Notes under the pieces: generated by a model
Seen by the model: only the letters and a program-made list of their open reading frames with translations
Told to the model about the DNA's origin: nothing
Databases searched by the model: none
Assembly: GCA_041574955.1 (NCBI GenBank)
Contig: JBFGNS010000010.1
Span: forward strand, 1-47,969
Length of the DNA: 47,969 bases
Direction: 5' to 3'
Origin: CALZJC01 sp041574955
GTDB taxonomy: Bacteria > Acidobacteriota > Thermoanaerobaculia > Multivoradales > JAHEKO01
Position numbers and translations under genes: made by a program
Shown: one piece after another, positions 17,047 through 25,135 of the stretch
Layout of the letters: every line of letters starts with the position of its first letter
How positions within the stretch are numbered: the first letter of the stretch is position 1

Positions 17047-19029
17047 TCACTCCGTCCCACCGTCACAACACGCCCTCCCCTTCCGGTACAGCTCGAGGTT
17101 CGCCTGCCAGCGCTCGCGCAGCGTATCCGCCGCCTCGTCCGCGGCCGTGGCGATGAGCCGCTCCTGCCAGCTCACCGCATCCTCGAAGCGGCCGGCCTCG
17201 GCGTAGGCCATCGCCAGCGTCTCGGTGCTCTCGGGCGTCGGTACCGCCTCGTACAGCTCGAGCGCCAGCTCCAGGGCGCGCGCCCCGTCGCGCACCGCCG
17301 GATCGGGGCAGGCCGCCAGGTGGCGGGCCAGCACGTCCTTGAGATCGAGGTTGCCGGGCATCGCGGCGAGACCGGCCTCGAGCCGATCACGGGCGAAGGC
17401 GAAGCGGCCCCCGAGGATCAGCGCCGAGGCCTCGCCCATCCGCGCCTGGCGGCTGTCGGGCTCGACCGCGATCCAGCGACCGTAGACCTCGGCGGCGCGG
17501 TCGAACTCGCGCAGCTCGCCCAGCAGGCTGGCCAGGCGGCTGAGCGCCGGCACGTGCTGCTCGTCCACCCGCAGCGCCTTGAGGTACTCGCGCGCCGCGC
17601 TCTCGAAGCGACGCGCGGCGCGCTGCAGGTCGCCCAGCGCCACGTGGAGCGACACCCGCTCGCTCGCCGCCGGCATGGCCTCGAGCGCGGCCTGCAGCGT
17701 CGCCACCGCGGCCTGCGGATCGCCGGCCGCCTGGCGCAGCTCGGCCAGCAGGGTCCACGCCTGCCGGTCGGCGGGATCCAGCTCCACCGCCCGCTCCAGG
17801 TCGGACACGCCCTCCTCGCCGCGGCCGAGGTTGATCAGTGCCGCCGCCCGCTTGCGCAGGGTGGCCGCGTCGGTGGCGCTCAACTCCAGCGCGCGGTCGA
17901 ACGCGGCCAGCGCCTCTTCGAACTGGCCGGCGCGCGCCTGCGCGTTGCCGAGCTTGACCCACGCGTCACGCAGGTCGGGCGCGCCGCGCACCGCCGCCTG
18001 GAAACGCAGCACCGCGTCGACGTCGCGGCCGTGCCCGACCAGCAGGGCACCGATGGCGTACTCCACCCGCCCGATCTGCCAGGCCGGAGCGCCGCCCTCA
18101 CGTAGCGACGCCAGCAGGGAGTCGAGCTGGTCGACCGCCCCGGGCGCGGAACCGAGCTGCGACAACACGAAGCCCAGGAAGCTCTCCTCCGAGAAGCCTT
18201 CGCGCTCGCCGGCGAGGCTGCCCACCACCTCGAATGCGGAGCTCGTCGCGATCGCCGGCAGGACGTCGGCGAGAGGGTCGGCGAACGCCACCCGGCCTTC
18301 GCCCCGCCGCGCCAGCTCCAGCTCGGCGCGCTCGCGTTCGCCCAGCGCGCGGTAGGCCTGGGCCAGCGGGTAACGCACCGCCGACGCCTCCGGCTGCAGC
18401 TCCAGCACCCGCTCGAAGCGCGCTGCCGCCGACGCCGGATCGCCGGAGAGCGCCGCCACCCGGCCGAGGCCGAACAGCGCCGCCGGCCGTTCGGGCTCCA
18501 GATCGAGAGCTCGCTGGTAGAGCCGCCGCGCCGTGTCGAGCTCGCCCAGCTCGAGCTGCACGTCCGCCAGCCTCTGCAGCGCCGCCAGGTCGTCGGGGGT
18601 GAGCGCCAGAACCGCTCTCAGCGCCTCAACGGCGCCCTCGAGGTCGCCGGCGGAGAGCCGCACCAGGCCCAGGTAGTACGGCCAGCGCGGGTCCTCGGGC
18701 GACAGCGAGCGCGCCTGCGCGTAGCAGGTCTCGGCGGCGGCGGGCAGCTCGTAGGCGTGGAACAGCTGGCCCAGAAAGCCGAACCCCTCGCGCACTCTGT
18801 CACTCGACAGATCGCCCTCCGCGAGTTGCGCCTCGAGCGCCGCCTGCAGGGTCTCGATCTTCTCCCGCGGTCCGGGCTCCATCGCACCCAGGTCGGGGCG
18901 CGGGATGACCAGCGACCCCGCGCCGACCGCCGCCGTCTGCGCGCCGAGCGGCGAGACGGCTACCGGGTGACCGGCGACCAGGAGGCCGGCGAGCAGAAGA
19001 GCGGGGGGGATGGGCAGGGCGCGGATCAT
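17047..19029 (-). CDS. Secreted TPR protein paired with CRTAC1 protein (second copy)
   Basis: 660 residues. ATG 19029 overlaps the upstream stop (ATGA) and is followed by a Sec signal (MIRALPIPPALLLAGLLVAG, cleavage near GAQ). Unlike its paralogue at 14842-16866 it has no lipobox cysteine. The mature protein is a run of TPRs (FGFLGQLFHAYELPAAAETC, AALQRLADVQLELGELDTAR, AWVKLGNAQARAGQFEEALA) in the same order as in the paralogue. It is the downstream member of a CRTAC1-TPR operon and lies tail-to-tail with the other pair. The likely role is a periplasmic scaffold; no catalytic motif is visible. Confidence 0.86.
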   Translation of the reverse strand: MIRALPIPPALLLAGLLVAGHPVAVSPLGAQTAAVGAGSLVIPRPDLGAMEPGPREKIETLQAALEAQLAEGDLSSDRVREGFGFLGQLFHAYELPAAAETCYAQARSLSPEDPRWPYYLGLVRLSAGDLEGAVEALRAVLALTPDDLAALQRLADVQLELGELDTARRLYQRALDLEPERPAALFGLGRVAALSGDPASAAARFERVLELQPEASAVRYPLAQAYRALGERERAELELARRGEGRVAFADPLADVLPAIATSSAFEVVGSLAGEREGFSEESFLGFVLSQLGSAPGAVDQLDSLLASLREGGAPAWQIGRVEYAIGALLVGHGRDVDAVLRFQAAVRGAPDLRDAWVKLGNAQARAGQFEEALAAFDRALELSATDAATLRKRAAALINLGRGEEGVSDLERAVELDPADRQAWTLLAELRQAAGDPQAAVATLQAALEAMPAASERVSLHVALGDLQRAARRFESAAREYLKALRVDEQHVPALSRLASLLGELREFDRAAEVYGRWIAVEPDSRQARMGEASALILGGRFAFARDRLEAGLAAMPGNLDLKDVLARHLAACPDPAVRDGARALELALELYEAVPTPESTETLAMAYAEAGRFEDAVSWQERLIATAADEAADTLRERWQANLELYRKGRACCDGGTE

Positions 19030-20807
19030 GGCCGGCGAGCCGTCGCCGGCTCGCGCACCGTAAGGTAGCAGCCCGGCGGCGGCGACCGCCAACCGGAGCG
19101 GCCGCCGCCGGGCCAGCGCAGCTCGAGCCGCTCCACGGCGCCCGCCGCGCCGAGACCGAAGACCGTTCGCGGATCGTGCGCCGCGCCGAAGCTGCCGTCG
19201 GTGTGCGCCCGCCGCCAGCGGACTCCGGCGCCGGAGAGCCACGCCCCGACCCGAGCGCCGGGCCGATCGCCGCCGGCGGCGCCGACGGCGCGCACGCCGA
19301 GCCAGCCGCCGGACGGCGTGGAGTCGTCGAGCAGCAGCCGCGCCGGTCCGCCGATGTTGGCCAGCGCCAGGTCGGTGTCGCCGTCGTTGTCGAGGTCGCC
19401 GGCGGCCAGCGCGCGGCTCACCTCGGAGTGGGTGAACGGTGTGCCGGCTGCCGCCGAGACGTCCTCGAACCGCCCGCCGCCGGCGCCGCGGAACAGCTGG
19501 TTGGGCTGATGGAACGGGTACGGGTCGCCGGCGGTCGACAGCTCCTCGATCGCCCGCACCGCGCCGTTGGCCACCGCCAGGTCCGGCACGCCGTCGTGGC
19601 CGAGATCCAGCCAGGCGAGCCCCCAGCCGGTAGAGCGCAGGCTCGGCGGGCCCAGGCCGGAGAGCACGGTCACGTCCTCGAAGCCGCCGGCGCCGTCGTT
19701 GCGATAGAGCGTGTGGGTCTCACCCGCCAGATGGGTCATCAGCAGATCGAGGTCGCCGTCGCCGTCCAGGTCCTCGGCCACCACCCCCATGCTCGCCTCG
19801 GCTTCACCGTCGCGGTTGAGCGCGCAGCCGGCCAGCATCGCCTGCTCCTCGAACCGGCCGCCGGCGCGCTGCAGCCACAGCCGGTTGGGCTCGCCGTCGT
19901 TGGCCAGGTAGAGGTCCAGCCGGCCGTCGCCGTCGAAGTCCGCCGCCACCGCACCGAGGGTCTTGCCGGCGCCGCGGCCGATGCCCGACGGCTCGCTGAC
20001 GTCCTCGAAGCGACCCTCGCCGAGGTTGCGGAACAGCCGGTCCGGAGCGGCTTCGTACGCCGCCGGGTTGCAGTAGTCGCGCGCGCCGGTGGCCGAGCGG
20101 CAGATCTTCGGTGCCGCCGACTCGTCGAGCTCCACGTAGCCGCCCACGAACAGATCGAGCCGGCCGTCGCCGTCGTAGTCGAACCAGACCGGCGCCACGC
20201 TCCAGCCGGCGTGGTCGGCGCCGCCGGCGCCGGCCACTTCCTCGAAGCTGCCGTCGCCGCGGTTGCGCAACAGCCGGTTGGCGCCGACGTTGGCGACGTA
20301 CAGGTCGACGTGGCCGTCGTCGTCGAAGTCACCGGCGGCAAGGCCGCAGCCGTAGCCGCGCTCCTCGACGCCGCTGGCCGCCGTGACGTCGACCAGCTCG
20401 AGCCGCCGCCCGGCCGGGCCAGCGGCGGCCAGATCGTTGCGGAACAGCCGGTCGGTCAGCGCGCCCGCGGGGCGCGGCAGCAGGGCCTCGGTGGGCTCGC
20501 GCCCGGCCAGCGGAGCGCCCTGCAGCAGGTAGACGTCCAGATCGCCGTCGCCGTCGTAGTCGAGCAGGGCGACACCGGCGCAGGTGATCTCGGGCAGCAG
20601 GAAGTCGCCCGCGGCGCCGTTGAACTGCAGGAAGCGGAAGCCGTCCGGCGCGACCTCCCGCAACGCCTCCTCCGCCTCGGCCACGGGCGCGACCCCGGCG
20701 AGCAGCACCGCCAGCCCGGCGGCCGCACCCCTGGCCACCGTTCCGGACAGGCCACGGCGCGCTCCGCCCCGGAGTCGCGGGCGGATGGCTGAGCGGTCGC
20801 TGGGCAA
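19026..20807 (-). CDS. CRTAC1-family exported protein (FG-GAP/VCBS repeats, ASPIC/UnbV domain)
   Basis: 593 residues from TTG 20807; a GTG at 20738 (residue 24) is an alternative that would give a tidier signal peptide (VARGAAAGLAVLLAGVAP). Neither has a strong Shine-Dalgarno. There is no lipobox cysteine. The propeller repeats are clear (LLDYDGDGDLDVYLLQG, GDFDDDGHVDLYVANVG, ADFDGDGRLDLYLANDG, GDLDNDGDTDLALANIG) and the C-terminus is ASPIC/UnbV-like (GLGAAGAVERLELRWPGG). It aligns by eye along its length with the 13067-14845 lipoprotein, from which it differs mainly in the export signal. It is coupled to the downstream TPR gene by a 4-bp overlap. Function of the family is not established. 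Confidence 0.86.
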   Translation of the reverse strand: MPSDRSAIRPRLRGGARRGLSGTVARGAAAGLAVLLAGVAPVAEAEEALREVAPDGFRFLQFNGAAGDFLLPEITCAGVALLDYDGDGDLDVYLLQGAPLAGREPTEALLPRPAGALTDRLFRNDLAAAGPAGRRLELVDVTAASGVEERGYGCGLAAGDFDDDGHVDLYVANVGANRLLRNRGDGSFEEVAGAGGADHAGWSVAPVWFDYDGDGRLDLFVGGYVELDESAAPKICRSATGARDYCNPAAYEAAPDRLFRNLGEGRFEDVSEPSGIGRGAGKTLGAVAADFDGDGRLDLYLANDGEPNRLWLQRAGGRFEEQAMLAGCALNRDGEAEASMGVVAEDLDGDGDLDLLMTHLAGETHTLYRNDGAGGFEDVTVLSGLGPPSLRSTGWGLAWLDLGHDGVPDLAVANGAVRAIEELSTAGDPYPFHQPNQLFRGAGGGRFEDVSAAAGTPFTHSEVSRALAAGDLDNDGDTDLALANIGGPARLLLDDSTPSGGWLGVRAVGAAGGDRPGARVGAWLSGAGVRWRRAHTDGSFGAAHDPRTVFGLGAAGAVERLELRWPGGGRSGWRSPPPGCYLTVREPATARRP

Positions 20808-20854
20808 GATCGGAAGCCGCCGGCAGGAGCGGCGGGCGTCCTGCGGGCCTGCGG

Positions 20855-20861
20855 TATTGTA
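20855..20861. promoter_or_regulatory. Overlapping divergent -10-like element
   Basis: TATTGTA reads TATTGT on the plus strand (toward the VWFA gene at 20903) and TACAAT on the minus strand (toward the CRTAC1 gene at 20807), each 42-48 nt from its start codon. The 95-bp divergent gap has no other AT-rich string. -35 elements are not convincing. Confidence 0.4.
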
Positions 20862-20902
20862 CCGACGGGCGCGCGCCGAGCCCGGCCGCGGAGCCTCTGG
20901 CG

Positions 20903-22648
20903 ATGACCGTCTCGACCCCAGCTTCGACGCCGCCGCGGCGCGTCCTGCGGCGGCGGGCGGGCGTGCTCGCCGCCCTGGCCGCTGGCGCCGCGCTGGCCGG
21001 CGGTGCGGCGCCGGCAGAGCAACTGGCCGAGCCGGCCGGGCAGCCGTTCGTCGAGGCGGTGGAGGTCAACGTGGTCAACGTCGACGTCTACGTGACCGAC
21101 CGCGACGGCCGGCCGGTGCTCGGCCTCGGCCGTGGCGATTTCGAGCTGTTCGAAGACGGCCGGCCGATGGAGATCACCAACTTCTACGCCGTCGCCAGCG
21201 GCGCGGTGGCGGCGCCGGCCGCGCCGCCCTCCGGCTCGCCCCCCGCCGCGCGGTCTTCCGAGCCCGAGACCGCGCCGCCGGCGGCCGGCACGCCCGCGAC
21301 GCCGGTGAGCCAGCAGCTCCATCTGGTGATCTACGTCGACAACCAGTTCCTGCGGCCGTTCAACCGCAACAAGGTGGTCGACGAGGTCCGCCGGTTCCTG
21401 CACCGGAAAGCCGAGCGCGGCGATCGCGTGATGCTCGCCACCTACGAGAAGTCGCTCCACGTCCGCCACCCGTTCACCACCGACCACGGCGCCGTTCTCG
21501 AGGAGCTGGAGAAGATCAAGACACACAGCGCCTTCGGCGTCCAGGCGCGGACCGAGCGGCGCGACGTGCTGCGGCGGATCGACACCTCGCGCGACGCCTT
21601 CGAGGCCGTGACCCACGTCGACTTCTACGCCAAGTCGCTGCACCACGACCTGACGCAGAGCATCGACACGCTCAAGGAGATCGTCGGCTCGCTTGCCGGC
21701 CTCGAGGGCCGCAAGGCGGTGCTCTACGTAAGCGACGGGCTGCCGATGAGCCCGGCCGAGGATCTGTTCTTCCTGGTCGATCAGAAGTTCAGCGGCGGCA
21801 CCACCGCGCAGCTCAACGCCGCCCGCTACCGCTCGCGCAACGCCTTCAACGAGCTCACGGCGCGCGCCAACGCCAACCGGGTCAGCTTCTACACCATCGA
21901 GGCGGCGGGGCTGACCTCGCACGGCTCGCTGTCGGCGGAGTACGGCGGGCGGGACAGCTCGACCCTCGACGCCGACGTCCTGATGCAGCAGAACCGGCGC
22001 GAGCCGCTGCTGCTGATGGCCGAGCAGACCGGCGGCCTGGCCACCATCAACACCAACAACTTCGACGCCGCGTTCGACGCCATCGCGCAGGACTTCCGCA
22101 ACTACTACTCGCTCGGCTACACGCCGGTGCACGCCGTGCAGGGCCGGTTCCACCGCATCGAGGTGCGGGTCGAGCGCCCCGGCGTCAAGGTGCGCTACCG
22201 CTCGGGATACCGCGACAAGAGCCCGGCGACGCGGGTCAACGAGGGCACGCTGGCGGCGCTGATCCACGGCGCCGAGTCCAACCCGCTGGGCGTGCGAGTC
22301 GAGACCGGCCGCGGCCGGCCGACGGCCAAGGGCCATTATCAGGTGCCGCTCATGGTGCACGTGCCGTTCGACAGCCTGGCGCTGCTGCCGCAGGGCGAGG
22401 TCCACCGCGGCTCGCTGCTGGTGAGCGTGGCGGTGGTGGACGACCAGGGGCGGCTGTCGCCGCTGCACCAGCAGCAGGTACCGATCGAGGTGCCGGACGG
22501 CGAGGTGGCGGAGGCGCGCCGCCACGACTTCATCTACGAGGTCGAGCTGCTGATGCGCGGCGGCCAGCAGTTCGTCGGCGTCGGGGTGCGCGACGACTTC
22601 GCGGGCGGGGCCTCGTTCGTCCGCCGCCCGGTCGAGATCGGTACCTGA
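20903..22648 (+). CDS. VWFA-related Acidobacterial domain protein (degenerate MIDAS)
   Basis: 581 residues. ATG 20903 follows GGAG at 9 nt. A twin-arginine-looking but more likely Sec signal (RRVLRRRAGVLAALAAGAAL) precedes the family signature VEVNVVNVDVYVTDRDGRPV and GLGRGDFELFEDG. The VWFA-like domain reads LVIYVDNQFLRPFNRNKVV where D-x-S-x-S is expected, so the metal site is altered, but LYVSDGLP is present. YSLGYTP and a C-terminal beta domain follow. It is the near paralogue of the 7642-9462 product: the two share the same domain order and altered metal site. It is divergent from the CRTAC1-TPR operon and 259 bp from the next gene. Likely secreted or periplasmic; role unknown. Confidence 0.87.
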   Translation: MTVSTPASTPPRRVLRRRAGVLAALAAGAALAGGAAPAEQLAEPAGQPFVEAVEVNVVNVDVYVTDRDGRPVLGLGRGDFELFEDGRPMEITNFYAVASGAVAAPAAPPSGSPPAARSSEPETAPPAAGTPATPVSQQLHLVIYVDNQFLRPFNRNKVVDEVRRFLHRKAERGDRVMLATYEKSLHVRHPFTTDHGAVLEELEKIKTHSAFGVQARTERRDVLRRIDTSRDAFEAVTHVDFYAKSLHHDLTQSIDTLKEIVGSLAGLEGRKAVLYVSDGLPMSPAEDLFFLVDQKFSGGTTAQLNAARYRSRNAFNELTARANANRVSFYTIEAAGLTSHGSLSAEYGGRDSSTLDADVLMQQNRREPLLLMAEQTGGLATINTNNFDAAFDAIAQDFRNYYSLGYTPVHAVQGRFHRIEVRVERPGVKVRYRSGYRDKSPATRVNEGTLAALIHGAESNPLGVRVETGRGRPTAKGHYQVPLMVHVPFDSLALLPQGEVHRGSLLVSVAVVDDQGRLSPLHQQQVPIEVPDGEVAEARRHDFIYEVELLMRGGQQFVGVGVRDDFAGGASFVRRPVEIGT

Positions 22649-22837
22649 GCCGCCGCCCGTTGCGCCCCGCCGCGCACCGCCCGCACCGGTTGGGCGCTTT
22701 CGGCCCCGACCCGGGCCGCCACTCCGCGAGGAGCTGCTGGCCGCCGGAGCTGGCGCTGGCGCGGGCGGCGCTGGCCGAGTGGCGCGACAGCCGCTAGAGC
22801 CAGCTGCCGGCCCGCGGCACCGGCAGGAAGGTCGGGC

Positions 22838-22843
22838 TAGAAT
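22838..22843 (+). promoter_or_regulatory. -10-like element upstream of the transglutaminase-like lipoprotein gene
   Basis: TAGAAT lies 64 nt before ATG 22908 in the 259-bp gap after the VWFA gene (22649-22907), which otherwise holds nothing recognisable. The same hexamer precedes the genes at 9462 and 44988. No clear -35. Confidence 0.35.
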
Positions 22844-22907
22844 CTTCTCGGATGGGAGGTCGGCGCCCCACTGCCAGCCGGCGCGCGGCCTCCGCCGCGA
22901 GAGCACG

Positions 22908-24107
22908 ATGGGGGCGACGCCCAGCGACCCGATGCGCTGCATTCTGACGGCCGGCTGTCTGCTGGCCGCGCTCGTCACGGCCCTCGCCGGCTGCTCGTCT
23001 GCGCCCCGCGATCGCGGCCTCGAGCAGGTGATCGCCGCCCGCGGCCTGGAGCCCGAGGCGGTCGTCATCCCCTACCGGCTGACGCCCGAGATGCGCTCGT
23101 GGCTGCGCGAGCGCTTCCCGCCGCGGCCGGGCGCTCGGGTCGACCTGCCTCGCCTGCTGCGGCTGCTCGAAGCTCCCACCGGGCTCGACCTCGAGTACGA
23201 GACCGGCTACACCGGGACCGCCGCCGAGGTCTTCGCCAGCCGCAAGTTCAACTGCCTGTCGTTCTCCCACCTGTTCGTCGGCCTGGCGCGCGAGCTAGGC
23301 AGCGACCCCAGCTATCACGTCGTCGGGCGGGTTCGCCGGTTCCGCCGCGAAGGCGACGTGGTGCTGGTATCGGGGCACGTGACGGTCGGCTACGGCGTCG
23401 GAAGCGGCCGGCGGCTGATCCAGTTCAACGTCGGTCCCGACGTCAACTACCGCATCGCCGAGCGCATCTCCGACCTGACGGCGGTGGCGCTGCACTACGC
23501 CAACCGCGGCGCCGAGATGATCCAGGCCGGCGCGCCGGAGCGGGCGATCGGGCTGCTCGAGACCGCTACCCGTCTCGACCCCCACCTGGCGGCGGCGTGG
23601 GTCAACCTCGGCGTGGCGCGCCGGCGGGTGGGCCAGCTCGACGACGCCGAGCGGTGCTACCTGCGGGCGGTGGAGATCGACCGGGACTTTTTCCCCGCCT
23701 ACCGCAACCTGGCGGCGCTGCAGCAGGTGCGCGGCCGTACCGACGTGGCGGCCGATCTGCTCGCCATGCTCGACCGCCGGGGCAACCGCAACCCGTGGGC
23801 GTTTCTGGCGCTCGGCGACCACAGCCTCGACAACGGCAGGCTGGAGGAAGCCGAGAGCTTCTACCGCCGCGCCCTCCGGCTGGCGGTCGACAAGGCGGAG
23901 CCAGCGGCGGCGCTCGGGCTGCTGGCCGCCGAGAGCGGGGCGCTGGCCGAGGCGCGCCAGTGGCTCGACCGGGCCCGGCTGGAGGATCCCCACAGCGAGC
24001 GCGCCGCCGAGTTGGCGGTCAGGCTCGGGCTCGAGGAGCCGGCGCGGCCGCACTCCGAGGACTTCGTCATCCGCAGGCCGGGCAACGAGCCTGGGGGGGC
24101 GCGTTGA
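22908..24107 (+). CDS. Transglutaminase-like/TPR lipoprotein
   Basis: 399 residues from ATG 22908 (an internal ATG at 22932 would also keep the signal). The lipobox is ALAGC, Cys about residue 29. Residues about 60-190 resemble a transglutaminase-like papain fold: the nucleophile-type RKFNCLSFSHLF (Cys about 115), the histidine strand SGHVTVGYG (His about 157) and an acidic follow-up NVGPD. From about 200 to 375 there are TPRs (AWVNLGVARRRVGQLDDAER; FLALGDHSLDNGRLEEAESF). Such Cys-His-Asp proteins can be peptidases or amidases or catalytically inactive. It is anchored to a membrane from the periplasmic side. It is followed by a VWFA gene with a TTGA overlap and then rlmN, forming an operon. 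The start lacks a strong Shine-Dalgarno. Confidence 0.8.
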   Translation: MGATPSDPMRCILTAGCLLAALVTALAGCSSAPRDRGLEQVIAARGLEPEAVVIPYRLTPEMRSWLRERFPPRPGARVDLPRLLRLLEAPTGLDLEYETGYTGTAAEVFASRKFNCLSFSHLFVGLARELGSDPSYHVVGRVRRFRREGDVVLVSGHVTVGYGVGSGRRLIQFNVGPDVNYRIAERISDLTAVALHYANRGAEMIQAGAPERAIGLLETATRLDPHLAAAWVNLGVARRRVGQLDDAERCYLRAVEIDRDFFPAYRNLAALQQVRGRTDVAADLLAMLDRRGNRNPWAFLALGDHSLDNGRLEEAESFYRRALRLAVDKAEPAAALGLLAAESGALAEARQWLDRARLEDPHSERAAELAVRLGLEEPARPHSEDFVIRRPGNEPGGAR

Positions 24108-25135
24108 GGCAGAGCGGGCGGCGCGGCCTGACGGCGGTGGCGGCAGTCGTGGTCGTGGCAACGGCAGCCGCCAGTGAGCCGTCCGAGCGGGTGGCGGCGC
24201 ACGGCCAGGCCGAGCCCCGCTACCGCGAGCGCATCTCGGTCACGCTCGATCAACGGGTGGTGCGGGTGGTGGACCGCCGCGGCCGCCCGGTGCTCGGCCT
24301 GGGGGTCGACGACTTCGAGGTGCGGGCCGGCGGCCAGCCGGTGACGGTGGCGGCGGTGGACTGGGTGTCGGCCGCGGGCGGCGCTGCGGCCGGCTCCGGT
24401 GCGCCGGGCGGCGGGGCCGCCCGCCGGCTGGTGCTGTGGATCCAGGCCGACCTCAACGCGGTGCGGATCAAGGGGCACCTGCGGATGCTGCCTGTGATCC
24501 GCGAGCTGCTCGAGGAGCTGCCGCCGGCTGTCGAGGCGGCGGTGCTGTCGTTCGACAGCCGGCTGAAGCTGTGGTCCGGGTTCACCAGCGACCATCGGTC
24601 GCTGGCCGGCCTGATCGAAAGCGCCGTGCGGTTTGGCAGCCAGCCGCCCGCCGGCGCCGGCGGCGGCCCGCTGGCAGCGCGTCTGGCGGCGCTCGACGCC
24701 TCGCAGCAGTTCAACGCCGAGGACGCCATGCTGGCTACCGCCCGCGCCCTCGGCGGTTTCGACGGCGAGAAGGAGCTGGTGGTGCTGGGCTGGGGCATCG
24801 GCCGCACCGGCCCGGGGAGCCCCGGCGCCGGGCCCGCGTACCGGCGCGCCGAGCGGGCGCTGCTGGCAGCCAGCGTGTCGGTGTTCGTGCTCGACGTCAC
24901 CGACGCCGGCGCCCACTCGCTAGAGGCCGGACTGCGGCGGCTGGCCGACCGCACCGGAGGCACCTACGACAAGACACACAGCTACGCCCGGCAGGCGACC
25001 AGGCGGCTGCTGCGCACCCTCGAGGGGCACTACCTGCTGAGCCTCGATCGCGGCGACCGCGAGCCGCCGGCCGGCGGCTACCGCATCCAGCTGCGCGACG
25101 GCGTCGCGGGGAGGCTGCTCGCCGATGCCGGCTGA
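24104..25135 (+). CDS. Short VWFA-related protein without MIDAS aspartate
   Basis: 343 residues. TTG 24104 overlaps the preceding stop (TTGA) and has a G-rich run just upstream; the N-terminus is a Sec signal (RQSGRRGLTAVAAVVVVATA). The beta region RVVRVVDRRGRPVLGLGVDD matches the VWFA-related family. The domain itself is reduced: where D-x-S-x-S is expected the sequence is LVLWIQADLNAVRI, and VVLGWGIG stands in place of the LYVSDG motif, so metal binding is unlikely. LEGHYLLSLDRGDREPPAGG corresponds to the family's distal part. Likely a structural partner of the lipoprotein encoded just upstream. Its last 11 bases overlap the rlmN start. Confidence 0.75.
   Translation: MRQSGRRGLTAVAAVVVVATAAASEPSERVAAHGQAEPRYRERISVTLDQRVVRVVDRRGRPVLGLGVDDFEVRAGGQPVTVAAVDWVSAAGGAAAGSGAPGGGAARRLVLWIQADLNAVRIKGHLRMLPVIRELLEELPPAVEAAVLSFDSRLKLWSGFTSDHRSLAGLIESAVRFGSQPPAGAGGGPLAARLAALDASQQFNAEDAMLATARALGGFDGEKELVVLGWGIGRTGPGSPGAGPAYRRAERALLAASVSVFVLDVTDAGAHSLEAGLRRLADRTGGTYDKTHSYARQATRRLLRTLEGHYLLSLDRGDREPPAGGYRIQLRDGVAGRLLADAG

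Noticed and set aside
22779..22907. N-terminal extension of the transglutaminase-like lipoprotein to 22779
   Set aside because: It would bury the lipoprotein signal 43 residues inside the protein and overlaps the candidate promoter.
20456..23068. An 870-residue open frame antisense to the VWFA gene
   Set aside because: Same GC-driven artefact; the plus strand encodes a recognisable VWFA family protein with signal peptide.
24104..25135. Treating the short VWFA gene as a pseudogene because of its missing metal site
   Set aside because: The frame is intact, has a signal peptide and tight coupling on both sides; loss of the site looks like divergence rather than decay.
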